This document shows, in pieces, positions 37,901-52,100 of a stretch of 64,000 nt of DNA. The stretch's first letter is position 1. Each line of letters begins with the position of its first letter. The position numbers and the translations under genes are program-made. The notes beneath the pieces are model-generated. The model was not told where the DNA came from. It ran no database searches and saw nothing but the letters and a program-made list of their open reading frames with translations. The stretch is from Lutjanus erythropterus (taxonomy: Eukaryota > Chordata > Actinopteri > Lutjaniformes > Lutjanidae), in the NCBI GenBank assembly GCA_020091685.1, contig CM034599.1, positions 7,410,836-7,474,835 of the forward strand. Direction: 5' to 3'.

Positions 37901-40900
37901 TGTTTCCAAGTATCTTTTTTCTTTTTTTGGGATGACTATTTGAATGAATGTGTGCAGCCTACTGGAAATCAGTCATTCACATACAAGCCAGCATCAAGTT
38001 TTGTACTTACAGAGTCCACATCCAGCACTACCCCATGCAAGCCAAAGGTCTTCAACATGCCCCGGATTGCAAACTTTGGCAGGGCTGTCCCTCCTGTAGT
38101 GCTGTTGGTATTGTTGCTGTCCGGACAGCGGATGACCACAGTCAAGCCTATTTTGAGTGAGTAAATTATTAATTATCAATTATTTGCAGAAGCCCACAAA
38201 CAAGTTTTCATGTGTCAAATCAACAGTTTTAATAGAGTACTGACTTAACCATGGACCCAGAAATTGGCTGATTTAAACTTAGTGTGTACAGGAGGTATAG
38301 AGATGTAGTGAAAGGTACCTTTGCGAACTTTGTCAATAGTGAACTTGTTGGCCTCATCCTTGATATCCTCAATGGTAGGGAGGTAGAGGTCTCGAGGAAT
38401 GCCACCGTTCTCTTCATACAGGAACTCCACTGTCTGTCTTGCAATGTCAACCATGCCTGTTGTCAACAAAATACACCATGGAGATAAACAATATTAAAGC
38501 TGACCTTGTTTAATCTAGATTAACCAAATGTGTGCAAAAATTCAAAGCTTTACATTAACATAAAATATGCACAGGCTAAGAACAGGCTGGTTGGTAGAGT
38601 TTAGTCAATCTTTCATTTAATAAACTCTGACATCAAGTTTTTGATTTAAAATCATTAGACAGGTTTTGTCAATTAATTTCATGTCAACTGTAGCACTCTA
38701 ATTACTCTACCTCATTCCAATTCGTTAAGGGTAATTAATCTAGAATTGCATGAGCACACTGGAATTATTAGCAATAAAGTATAAAGCATTTTTATAGTAG
38801 AGTGACTTTAAAAGCAGAGCAAACATTTTGAGGAGGGGCATAATGAGTAGAGTTAATGGAAACTGAATGCATGATTTATTTGAATACATGTGTCTGTACT
38901 TCTGACAATCAATCAATGTTCTGATCCAGAGAAACACTGTTTTATGGGTTCTGAAAGAAAACTGACTACTTCATCAGTTCTGTTTGTGGTGCACTCATGA
39001 TCAAACACTAAAATGCTCCCACATTTTAAAATTTTAAGGGCATTACACAGCAGTTTTCTCAGTCTGTTGCAAAGCTTTTTGTAAACACTAAGATTTTCCC
39101 CATCTGTCTTACTGCATGACAACCTGATCACAGGGATATATTCTGTACATACCTGATGTTCAGAATTATTCTTCATCTCATACCCCTCCCCATAGATGGT
39201 GGCTGAACTATCACAGCAGCAGCAGTGTCAGAAGGACATCTACTCAGGATGACAGGGTACAATAGTGTAGAAAGACAGCCTTTGGTCAATCTGCTTTCTC
39301 GGTTGTGGGGAAGTGGAATTCCTTACCCACAAAAAGCTTTGCAGCATTTAAAACCAGCCTCAAGCTGCCTCAGCACGAAAGTGTCACCACTATGGTTTTC
39401 ATTAAACTGATCCTATTTATTATCTCACACTGATGCACTTCTATGTATTCTATTTTATGTATATATTGTATCTGCTGCTCTGTGGTTGTTTTTTGTCTAC
39501 TTGCCCAGGAATAACAGATGTTATATGTTTGTGTTATATCCTGTAGTTCAGCCTGCCATTATCTGGTTTAGTGTCTTATGCTTGTTCATGAACCCCAAAT
39601 TTTAAACTTAACTACTTTTCACTGATTTTTACTGACCTGTTAACACCTTGTCTCAATCAAACAATGCTGAGAAAATTAAAGTAGTTTATGTTTTGGTACT
39701 TTGCTATATGCTACACTGAACTGGAAGTTTTTCCATTAATGATATTCTTTCACTCCTTACCGAGCTGCAGAGCTCCTTTGATTTGGTCCAGGCCAGACTT
39801 CCTCTCAGCCTCGTTTCGGAACCTCCTACGAATGGTAGGAAACACTTTGGTCTCCCAGGCCTTTACCAGCAAGGCATAGTGGTCCTCCTAACATTATCAA
39901 ACATACATCAGAATAAAGTTATTACAAAATTTAAATTCACTGGGTAGTCATTAATACAGGGTGAGAAGGGGAGGCCCCACTCACTCTTGGAACATCATCA
40001 TCATCTTCGTCATCACTCTCATCATCTGCGATAGGCGGCGGATGTGGGTCTGGCCCCGAGGTGACAAGGTTCTCGTAACTAAGCTCGACTTTGTAATGGC
40101 ATGACAGGTCACTGTTGTACTCTGTACCAACAGGAAAGGACAAACAAAAACATGCAGGTTAAACAAATGCTACCAACAGGGAGACAAAATGAATCATTGT
40201 ATCAGTGTAGCGAACTCCCTGCCTGTGTTTGGGGGATATTTGAGTAAAATCAAAGTCAAAGGAAAAACATGCATGTTTTAACAGGATAAGGCTGAAATGA
40301 AGGTGATAAACATACGTTGTTGGGCGACTGCCACAGCTGCAATCCGACAAGGGGGTCCATGGGAGCCAGAGTCAGAGGTGACACTTGCACCTGCATCATT
40401 GTCACTGTCTGAGGCCATCGCAAAAGGTAGTGCTTCAAAATTTGCACTTATTTCCTCTGCAAGGTCTACGCACAGGTCGGCCGCATTTCTGTGTGCCTGA
40501 CCTTCTGCGTAGGCAAATGGCCTGCTTCCAAAGTTGGCGCGGATCTTTGAGTTCTACAAAGAAAATGGAAGAAAATTACAAGATTAAGTACCTTAATCCT
40601 GAGGGAAAACTGTGTCAGTGAAGCAGCAAAAAAAGGACACATTATAATAGATATTAAATACCACGGATGAACCAAATTACAGATTTCTTTTGATCACTTT
40701 AGTTTTTATTGTCCTTAGACATATATAAATACAACAAAAGCATAACAGTGAAACATGTTGCAAAGAGGGGGTTACAGTTCACAACTAATTATAAAGTTTG
40801 ATGTGTTATTTGCTTTTAAAACATCATGCAATTTATATTATTATCAATAAAATGATACACTGCCAATGTCTGCATTTCTAAACCTAATCCATTTTCCCAT

Positions 40901-43900
40901 TTTCTGTTAAACACATCTTCTTTCAGTTGATGTAGAATTTTGGCCAAATAATTATCTGTCATCTGCAACACTTTGGTTTATTGCCCAGGTATAAATCTGA
41001 ACACTTCTTAGGGATTGTGCATCCTAATACCTCACTCAACACTGAATACTTCAGTAGACATGTACATCGTTTGCATCTCTGTGACCACATGTCTTCCAGC
41101 ACATTTGTTGCCTTACAAGTTGTTTTCTTGTTATGTTAGGTTTAATATTTTTTTTTCCTTTGAAATTCTCCCCACATCATTCAAGTTTCATGCAGAATGT
41201 AGTTTTAGCCTGAAACGCCGTCAAACTATAATACATTTTAGAAATAATTATTGATTTTTATATAATATACTGACCATCACTTCCACTATCAAATATAAAG
41301 ATTTCAGCATCAATTAATCAACACAAACCCACCTTTTTCTGAATGTGTACCAGGGGCCACATTCCACCAGCTACATCCTCCAGAATGGGGCTGAGCCGCT
41401 GGCCACAGTAGGTGAAATAGACCCTGCCTTTAGGGGCCTGACCAGGGGGTGGAGGAGTGCCCTCAGAGCGCTCCCAGCCTATTCCAGCCACGTCGCCTGT
41501 GTTTATACAAACGTAAAGTCACATTCTCAGTAATGACTCAGTGTTGACAGGTAATGACATATTTTAAATCACGCTAACACTGAATACAGCTTGAGATAAG
41601 GAAGCAAGATATGCTTGCAAAATAGCTTTCTAGTTTGAAAAAGCAGCCAGATAAGATACAATGCTTTTAAGGGTTTAGCTCAAATCCACAACATACATTG
41701 CTGTATGGATTTCTAAGTTGACTAAATCAAACAAAAGAGATGGTCGATTGTGTGTGAAGAAAAACACATTTTGTCTGCTGTCTCACCAGGAAGTAGAGCC
41801 ACATCCAGCCTGACACTCTTCCACTGCAGCAGACTGGAGCCATTATAATGCACTGCCCTCCCATTACTGACACACACAGACAGACAGGAGACAGACGCAC
41901 AAAGATCGAACAACACAAAAGAGAAGAATAGCAGTCAGCACTCAAGTCAGAGACAGAGCAGTGGGAAAAGAGTCTTTAGAGTTACTATCAGGTGAACATA
42001 CTTATGAAACAGACAGGTGCCGACAGGGTTGGTCCATGCTCCATCTCTTTTTTCTGCCTCGGTGGCAAACCCAAAGGACACAATCGGGCCACTGTCCTCC
42101 TCAGAGTCTCCATAGGAGACAATTTCTATCTCCCAGTAAAAGGATGGGGCCTGCAGGGACAAATGCTTCCATTTAGGCAGGCTGCAGTATCAGTACATTG
42201 TTTTATCTCACTTGTAGACGTTCAAACAAACCGAGACAACAAATATTAACATTCTTCTGTGATGTGCCCACCTGAACTGGTACAGGACAGGTGGCGTAGA
42301 TGAAGGTGCCTCTGGGCAGCCCTCCTCCAGCACTCGGATCAGCCAGGAAGGTGACAGAAGTCAGACGGGATGAGAACATGCAGGCACGAACTGGAGGGAA
42401 CACTCTGGATGGACACCAAGTGATTTCCTTGGGCTGATGAGACAAGCACATCAAAGGGATAAGGAGATAAAATGAGGCCAACCAATCTGACTGCTTAACT
42501 TATCAAAATGTCTTTGAAGATTTTTGAGTGCAGTACGAGTTGAGTCTTGAAGCAATATAAGAATTTCAGACTATAATTATCTCGCTTTCAGCTGTCTGTC
42601 AATTAAAACAGTGGTTTTCCATCAACACTTTTTTAAGACTGAAGTTTGGCTCCTTTTCATAAGGCCAAAGCTCAGTTATGACTTTATCTGTCTCTGCAAA
42701 CAAAAGATTGTTTTTCCACCTTCTTGCATGATAAATGTGTATTTTCAGCTGCATCCAGTCCATAGGGATCTGTGTTGTGTTTGTTGTTGATTACTGCAAC
42801 AGTTAAAGTAATAAAAATAAAAATCCTACCTGGCGTCTGTCTGTCTGCAGTGGTGGAGGAGGCGGCCGAGCGCAGTCCCGGTACAGCATTCTCACTCTTT
42901 CACACTGGGCCTCAACCATGCCGAGACGCTCCCCTGCAAGGGATGACAGACCTTTCATTCACAACTGTTAATGGTGTTTTACAGACCAAATACATTATAC
43001 TGTGAATAAAGGTTAAGGATGAATAAAGATTTTGATAAGCATCCTCACCAGGGCTGCATTCCTGGGCGACCAGATTGAGAACCTCAACAGCAGCGGGGCA
43101 CTGCTGGATGAACTCCTCACAGAAGGAGCTATCCTCCAGGAGCTGTGCCATTACCAGGCATGCCCTAAAAACCATTAAGAACCTTGTGACTTTTGTCCAA
43201 TCAATGATCCATTACATCACATAATCAGGTCAATCATAAGTAGTTTCAAATGATTCAAGAGATTAAACACAGCTTTACTTAACCTTATACTGTCAATGAA
43301 AGGAGGAAAATGGTTAAAAGAGAGATGGACCCTTTCAGGAGCAGAAGCGTGGATTTACATTAATGTTTGCTAACCTGGTTCTGATTTCAGCCAGCAAGCG
43401 TACTGCAGCCATTACTGGGCTGGAGCCATCTCCTGTAGCTGGCAGAGAAGTGTGAATGGAGAGACTGCCCTCCTGTGGCAGAAGCATGGACTGCACTGCT
43501 TGGACCACCTTTTCTGTGATTGAGAGCTTATAGAGGGGGAGAGCCTGTTGGGGGTGGGAAACAAGTGAAAGGGAGACATGAGTGAAATTGACACTGAAAT
43601 TAATTTTAAAAAATAAGGACTGTGTTTTGTTCGATGCTGAAACTTATACCTCAGATCTGGGTGTACAGAGGCGTGATATAGGTACTGTCAGGATGTCTGA
43701 TGCTTTGCAAGCTTTCCTGTACTCGCAAGAAGGGAACTTGACTGTAGCGATGCCCTCCTGCTCATTGATGGACATAACTATTCCCACACTACCCAGCACT
43801 CCTTTACCCACCACCTGCAGAGCAAAAGAATTACAGAAAATATGCCAACATTTAACATTTTAAAGCTCACAAGGGAAAATGTTAAATTGCTTTTTAAGAG

Positions 43901-46900
43901 GGAGTTCTTCTCCCTTAACTAACCTGGACCTCAGAGCCAATCTTAATAGTTTCTTTGAAGCCCCCGAGGGCGCAGAGCGCAGCGACAGCTTGTCTGCCAA
44001 TGGCCTGCAGCTTAGCCAGTTTCCTGCCACTGCTGCTCCCATTCTCTAGAATACTCTCAGCGTACTTTCCCAGCTGCGGGATAAACATCAGGGCCCGGGA
44101 GAGAACCTACCACAAATCCCACAAGAGAAAGCATTAGCTTTGATAGAAACAGCATCATAGAAATTCCCAGTATTAATTATTCTGAAAGGTCAGCAATCCT
44201 ATAGTAAGCAACAAGCAACATTTTTTAAATCACTGATGAGGATAAAAATTCTGATAACGTTAGAAACATTATAGTCTAGGGCTGCAACTACTGACTATTT
44301 CCATTATCAGCTAATCTCTCAATCATTTTCTCAGTTAATCAGTTAGATGTTTGGTCCATAAAATGTCAAAAAATGGTAAAAATCCCTGTTGCCCAAAGCC
44401 CAGTAAGAATTTTGATATTTTCTCTAAAAAATGACTCAAAATGATTAATCAACTGAAATAGTTGCCAATGTATTCAACAGCTGACAACTAATTAATCCAT
44501 GAATCATTGCAGCTCTATAATATCCCTTTACTTTTTCAGCAGTGCTGGTCCAGATCTGAGCAGTGTTGGACTCAGGGGCAGTGAGCAGGCTGTGCAGCAG
44601 GGCGATAACCTCAGCAGCCATACTGTTGGCAACATGGCCGCTGATGAATGGCCTGACAGGGTCCGACCTGTCAGAGGATATCAGAGCAAGTCTGTCACAA
44701 ATACAGTTTGACAAGACAAATACACACATGATGAAGAAGCCATTTATACAAAAAAGTGGAGGTGAACATATCTGCTTTTCAAACTGATGCGGTTATTCTT
44801 GTTTTTCTTACCTGGCCAGCTCAGCATTCCTGTCCCTACAAACAGCGGTCTGAGCAGTTTTCTTCTTGTCACCAGTGGTGATGCCTCCAGCAGCCTCCTG
44901 GGCAAGAGTCTCCACAGGTGGACCAACACTCACTATCAGACCTGACTGGGCCCACTTGTTGGCTTTCCTCAGGGCTGCAGATGCCTCTTCTGTGATCACC
45001 TCACAGCTGCCGCTCTAGGGAAGGTTGAAAATAGGACAGCAGAGATAAGAATGACACTTGGAATAAAACTACAGAAACACAAGCTTTCATATTGTGAGTA
45101 CAATATATGCTTATAGATTCCGGCTAACCATGTTTTTTTTTAGTACAACTTACTTTTGTCATGTCTCTGTCCATCTTTACAACCTTTTCCATGTTTGCTC
45201 CTGTTCCAAGCCGAAATGGACGTCCCTCTGAGCTGCTGTATTTTGGATTGGATGGAAGAGCGCTTATGTCACAGAAACCAAGCTTGCTAATGAGAAGTAA
45301 AATCAAAAGTATTAGGGACACCTTACCTAAGAAGTGGTTGTAGAACCTCGTGAGATGACTGGTCCTCTCTTTTGTGGATAAAAATTGATAGCTTGCCATC
45401 AACTGCCTCTCCCTCCTCCCCAACATCGTCAGACTTCAGAGCTCCTTTGGAACTGGCACGGGACAGACTAGTGTCTGGCTCAGAGGAGCTGGGGGAGAGC
45501 AGGGTCTGACAACCTGGCAAAGAGGGAAGATTGTAGATGTTACCATATATCCAGTTTAGTATGTTTTTGGCACTTCAATTTTCCATACAAAAGAGCATTT
45601 GCTTACAAGGGCCACCACCTATCACATGCATATATTTAGTAATCTCAGGTAAGAGACCAACCTGGTACTACATAGTCTGCCAGCTTGGCTAGCAGCAAGG
45701 CAGCGATACGTGAGGCAGGATCATTGGCATCTTGTTGTTCAGCATCTAGTGTGTTAATAGAGTAGCTCCACGAAGGCAGGGCCACATTACCACAGTCCTC
45801 CACACTCATGAGAGGCAGGGCAGCTCGGCATAGTTGCAGGATGATGAGTACCAGCTTTGGAGAAGGTCGCTGGTCAAGCAGCAGTGACAACAGCTTAGAG
45901 ACACAAGCTGGCTGGCTCAGGATTGCCTTCCCTATGTGGCTCCTGGAATACAAAAACAAAGGAGGATATAAAAACATTGTATAAATACATACACATATAT
46001 ACAAATACATGTTAATATACTGTACAGAGAGGAAGTAAAAACTGATCATATGCATAGATGAGATACAATTTTACCTGGAAAGGTCATTGAGCAGACTGAG
46101 CACATCTTGTAAGGCATCATTACCAGCTGCCTGATTCCCACAGCACTCTGTGGCTCTGGCCAGGTGATTGGTCAAAAGGCTGGACACCTGCCGTGCCAGA
46201 CCAGAGTGCACTGCATCTGTAGACCCACCTTTAAAGAGACAAACAGTGATTACTTACCTATCATAACAACATATTACTTATTTTGTAGTGTGCAACAATT
46301 TCATCTGACTGTGTGTTAAAAAACATTAATCTTAAAACGTATATTAAGGCTACTTCTTCTTGCCTGCCACAGTATATTTGTATTGTTCCTGGATCAAACA
46401 CAAATAGCTGTTCACAGATGATCAGAATAAGTACTGACAAGGATAATATACCTTCCACCTTCTCCCACTCGATGCAGCGGTTAGCCAGCACCTGGAAAGC
46501 AGCCCAGGCCATGGTGGCCACCTTCTGCTTTTTGGTCTGCTTCTCGTTTGAACTGCATTCCCTCTGACCGCTTAAACTACACAGGCTGTCCATGAGCTGG
46601 ACCAGACCACTCCGAACTAGGCACTGCTCCTCGCTCCTATCACAACACAGATGACAAATGAGGATAAGGAATCTGAGGGTTCATTAATACAGAGTAAAGT
46701 TAAAAGAGATATAATGCAAGATGAATCCTCTTGCCTGGTGTAGGGGATTGTGCAAAGCAAGCCAATGCTGTTGGCACAGGCGATGGGGTAGCGAGCACAT
46801 AGTGACACTACAGACGTCATGGTCTCCCCAAAGGCCTCCTGCACCTGCTCCACCATTCCACCACAGGTCAGCTCCTCAATCCTGCACAGATGGCACACAG

Positions 46901-47436
46901 ACACAGATGTATAGAAGTGTATGTGTGTAGAGTAGGGTGGGATTTTTTTTCCCCTCAAGTTAATAGCCTCATTCTTTTACCTTGGGCCACCTTGCAGCAC
47001 CATGGTGACAGGCCCCACCAGGTGGGTGACACCACCAACTCTGACAGCAGCAGTGAGCAACTCCCTCATGTGAACAAGTGCCTGCTTACGTGTGCTGCCA
47101 CGTCTCCAACGTGTCTGCGCTGCCGACAGGAAACTGCTGCTTGACACCTGCAGACATTACCAGTGTAAAATACCTCAATGTCAGACCAGAATTCTCTGAG
47201 TCATTCTCATGCAGCTATAGCAACAAACAAGATGGTGAGTAAGATGATAAATAAGAGCCTTACAGCCTGATCGGGTGTAGTTCCGATAAAGGCAAAGAGC
47301 TGTCCCAGCAGCACACTGTATGTTGGTTTGTCTCGGCTATCCTCTATGGCCAGAGACTGCAGCAAGGTAAATGAGCTGCTGCGATGACTCGTAGGGTGGT
47401 GTCGCCTCCTAAAGGTAAAACAACAAGTAAATAATG

Positions 47437-47475
<39 letters not shown>

Positions 47476-49100
47476 TTATTATTATTATTATTAAATAATA
47501 ATAATAATAATAATAAAGAAAGAAATGAATTCCCAGGTTACTTATGTTGTTTCCACTGCGTGGTACAGCTTGGCTCTACTCAACACCCTTTTGGTACCAG
47601 GTACTTCTCTCAATGTAGTTTTTCACTGCAGATAGTACCCCCTCAATGTAGGCAGGATTCTCTAGCTGATTGTAATAGCAGTGCGGGTTAAACTGCCATG
47701 ACATCATCGTCAACGCAACACACATACACGACCAATAGAGGCTACCCTTTCCTTCTGAGATCCTTTCATATACAACCAAACAGAGGAACGTCTGCAATTT
47801 GTCAGTTGACCACAGCGTGATTTTGTAGGCTGCTACTTTTTAAAATCTGGATTGAGTGAATAAAAGATTGATGTCACAATTTGTGTTGTGCAGGATGTTC
47901 ACATTGCACAAGTGACGATTATTTGGACAATTATCTATGACCAATCAGTGGTCTGAAGTGTTTTTGCTCCAGTCTTTATGGCTCAACATGCCTGGAACTT
48001 CTGGACAGGTGATATTAAAAAAGCACAAGGTACTATCCACATTTTTTGGCAATGGAAAACCTAAAAAGCAAGTAGAGTCAAGCCGAGTTGAGCCATACCA
48101 CGCAGTAAATTCTGTGTTTTCTCATTATTTTGCTGTGCTTGGGACATTTTACCAACCCAAAATGTCTGTATTTAATGTCCTGGCAAAGGACTCAACAATC
48201 AACTATATTTATAGTGGATTAACGAACAGCTCGAACAAATCCTACTGATTGTACCTTTTACTCTGTAAAACAAAAACAGACAAATACCTTTGGGGCGCAT
48301 GTGTAAACTCAAGGTCCTGGTTAGCAATCATCTCCAAGTCAGAGGGTGCAGACATGCTGCGTAAAAAGACTGGCTGCTTCACCATGGGGATCACAGTCTT
48401 GGCATCTGACACTGACTTAGAGGCTAGCACAACAAAAATCAAGAAAAATTAGGTGAGAACCAAACTCAGTGCTATTTTGTCTAAAACACCCAATAAACAC
48501 TGACAGATGATATTGACTGACAGAAATAAGGCTGTGATACAATTTATTCATTAAAGTCAGATTCTTGTGTAAGTTACAAAAGTGTATCCATAGATTTAAT
48601 AAGGACAACAAGCATTTACATAGCAGCTAATCATTTACTTAAGAAGGCACATAAAACAATGATGTGTACCTGGACCTGGTGTGCCAGCAGGTGTGGTGGT
48701 GAGGCTTCTGCAGTGTGGAGCGATGGTAACGTGGAGCAGCAGCTCAGTGCGGTTCATAAGACTTTTCACAAGTGCCTTTGTTTTGGCCAGTGAGGTGCTA
48801 GTTTTGAGGTGCATGGTGTTGACCTCCTGAAAGAACTTCTCCCTGTTGGTGCAGATACATAATGTTACTGCATGAACTGAGCCACGACAGTCATCTGTTC
48901 AAAGTGTTGGAATGATTTTTAATTACTTGCCTCAGTGCAAGGACAACGTTTTCCAAATCACTAAAATCGAGGGGGACCTCCTTCAGGGAGCAAAGTAGTT
49001 CCAGCTCCTTAATTTTGTTCTAGTATAAAAAAAAAACACAATAAAGTACGAATATGCAAAGCAAATGGTAGTGGTAATGGTGTAATCTCTAGAGAAAAAG

Positions 49101-49175
<75 letters not shown>

Positions 49176-52100
49176 GCATGGTACCTCAAAGAAGTGGTAG
49201 TCATGAAAGAAAGGAGTGTTATTCTCCAGCTTTCCCTGATGGGCCTCCTCCACCTCATTCTGCCACTTCTGCTCCAATTCTGCGACACTCTGAAAGAAAC
49301 ACAGGAGATGATTAAACACAGAGTGAGACTCACACTTTCTGTTTCAGTTCAGGATGGTAGTCTCCCTGGTTACTTTTCTTCTCTTCTTTTAGCTAAACTG
49401 AGATCTTCTGGTCAGCCTCAAACTTATTTTAATTGCTCACCTATTCTGTCATTTTTAATATTACTCTCATATCACCAGATTGTATTTTAATATACAATAT
49501 CTCTCCACTTTGTTGTCATATTAGCAGCATCCTGGTGATTGAGAATCTAATACGGTAGTGCAGCAACCTCCTGGCTGCAAATAAATACAGCTTAATAATG
49601 ACACCATGAAAAAGTAATTCCCATTAATCCCGACAGCAAAGTGAAGGTACTTTATTAAAGTAGCTAACGTACAACTTTCTTGAACAGCCTAATTAAAAAC
49701 TGGCACAATGACAAACATGCATAGTGTGCGGTGCACAGTCTATCTTCCATTAACAGCAAGCAAACATAATTTAGAGCATATTAATTTTTAAAAACCTTGC
49801 TGTGTTTGCAGAAGCTCACCTGCAGCTGACGCTCCATAGCATTGATCTTCTTGAAGGTCTCAGCCATGATCTTGCAGACCAGGTCATACTCCTCTGCATG
49901 ATCCTCACGGTACTGGTAGTTAACAAGTGACTGGAGGGCATCCACCAGACTTAGATGTTTTATGACACAAGATACTATGACCTCCTCCATAACATCTGGC
50001 CTGATCACCTCCCTTACAGAAAAAAAAGATTAAGTTGATTACAATTTATGCTTTATGCTTTTAGAACAAAAACAGTTTTACGTTGTAGAAGATATGCAGT
50101 GATGTCACTATCAATCTATCATTATTTTAAAGCAATACCCCCCCCCCCCCCATCCCATAAACAATCAAAACCTAGCCAACTATTAATGGGGAGTGCTGCA
50201 ATACAGAAAACGAAACAAATATCTTGAAAATTGCCATCAGAACTAAATGAAAAATTCACCGTCTGAACAAAGCTGGAAGGCATACAAAAGCCTAGTTGTT
50301 CTATTTTAAATCCGAATGTGTCAGCCTAATCAAAATCACTAGGACGTTCAGGGCCAGTCTGAAAATATTAATAATTTATTACATAATTCCCTTACAAAAC
50401 TGTGAGCTTGGTTGTTTACAAATACACAGTCTCAGAGAGTGTTGCTTTATGTTGCTTCATCTTTCTTTACCCTTCGGTAGTCTGTAAAAAGTTCTGCTTG
50501 GATTTATGAAAATCCTGAATCACAATGATATCATTTTAGCAATGTTTTATGTTTTTTTCTGTATAGTGATGTCACATGTCTAACCCTCTGGGCTGTGACA
50601 ACATGACCCTCTTACTTGATGCTGGGACGGAATTGTGGTCGAGCCCTTCCAGACACCTCTCGTAGCCTTCCCATGATGCCTGGAGGGAGGCGGATACGAG
50701 GCAAGTCAAAGTAGGTGCCTGGCATGAGGCCTGGGGGTGGAATGAGCACATCAGAGGGGTAGGTGAACTCCCGGTCCTCCTCGATAGTGAGTGGCAGAGG
50801 TGAGGGGCTGGGCGTGAGAGCAGGAGAGATTGCACCATTTGCTTCCACCTGCCACTGACACCTAAAGAAAAAAACAAAGCCCGTCATTGGTCTGTCATCT
50901 TAGCTGCCAGCTGATGTACCTGTTCTTATATTGTACTATATTTATCACATGAGTAATCAATATCACTGGGAGACGTTTTGTGGTGGTTTAATTTAGCTGC
51001 GTCACCTTTGCAGCAGCTTTGAGCAAAGCAAATCGTGGCAGGCTTCCTCCTCTCTTGTCACCTCTGGACCGTTATACAGAATGCGGAGCATCGAGCAGGC
51101 CAGCACCGACAGACCCAGTGCAAGGTCTGCCAGGAAGGGGAGGCCTCCAGAGACATCCTCTGATGACTCCTGAAAACAAAAACAAATAACATGTTCAGAA
51201 TTAACTGTCAGTGTCAAAGTTCCAGACTGCACAGCCAGTGGGGCTGCAACTAACAACTATTTTCAACATCAATTAATCATTTTCTCAATTAATCAGTTAG
51301 CCATTTGATCAATAGAATGCCAAGGCAATGTTGTGTCTAGGCAAATTTACCTGAGCTCTGACAGTGCAGGAGAACCCCCACATGGCTTTATCAGGGGTAT
51401 TGTGTTCACGTCCGCTCCTCATCTCAAAGGAAAACGTCACAGTGTCTCCTTCAACCTACAACAAGACACAACAGAATGTTGCTCTTGTGTGTTTACATGT
51501 GTTCATTGTGTGTGTTTGTACAAACAGCTTCTTTTACCTTGACAAGGTCTTTGGGCCATCCTGTCCCCAGGACACTGCGACTGCCATATCCCAGAGTGTT
51601 CCCTCCATACTCTGTTACTTTACGACTGTTGGTGTTGGGACCAGCGTAGATAACCAACTAAAATATCAGAGAATATGTTTAGTGTAAAATATCCCCAGAG
51701 TATTTCTGTGTTTGAACAGCTGCACACATTTTATATAAGAGCTAAAAGAGGCAATACCTTGTCATAGTCATACTGCGAGGAGCAGCGAGAATCAAAGCGA
51801 AGGTACAGGCAACGGGCTCCTGGGATGTGTACCGTCTCCTTGAACTTGTAATTGTCCCTCACAGGGTGCACCGTCTCTACTGTCTTCCCAGCGGCCCAGG
51901 GGGCAGGAATCTTCAGTCCAGTCAGGAAACCGGGCTCCTCGCGTTCGTCAAGAATTCTAGTATCAAGAATACAAACGAATTACTGGTTTTAGGAAACTGA
52001 GCTTAGAACAGACAAAACTGCTGACACTTAAAAGGGATAGTTCAGATTATTTGAGATGGTGCTGTAATAGGAAATTATCCATATTCAGTGTATTCATTAT

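Noticed and set aside
47576..48248. Open frames in the hectd4 intron at 47.5-48.2 kb
   Set aside because: They fall inside a TIR element and have no protein-family resemblance.
49089..49490. Open frames through the 73-base GT tract
   Set aside because: Artefact of the microsatellite plus antisense reading of hectd4 exon 49185-49289.
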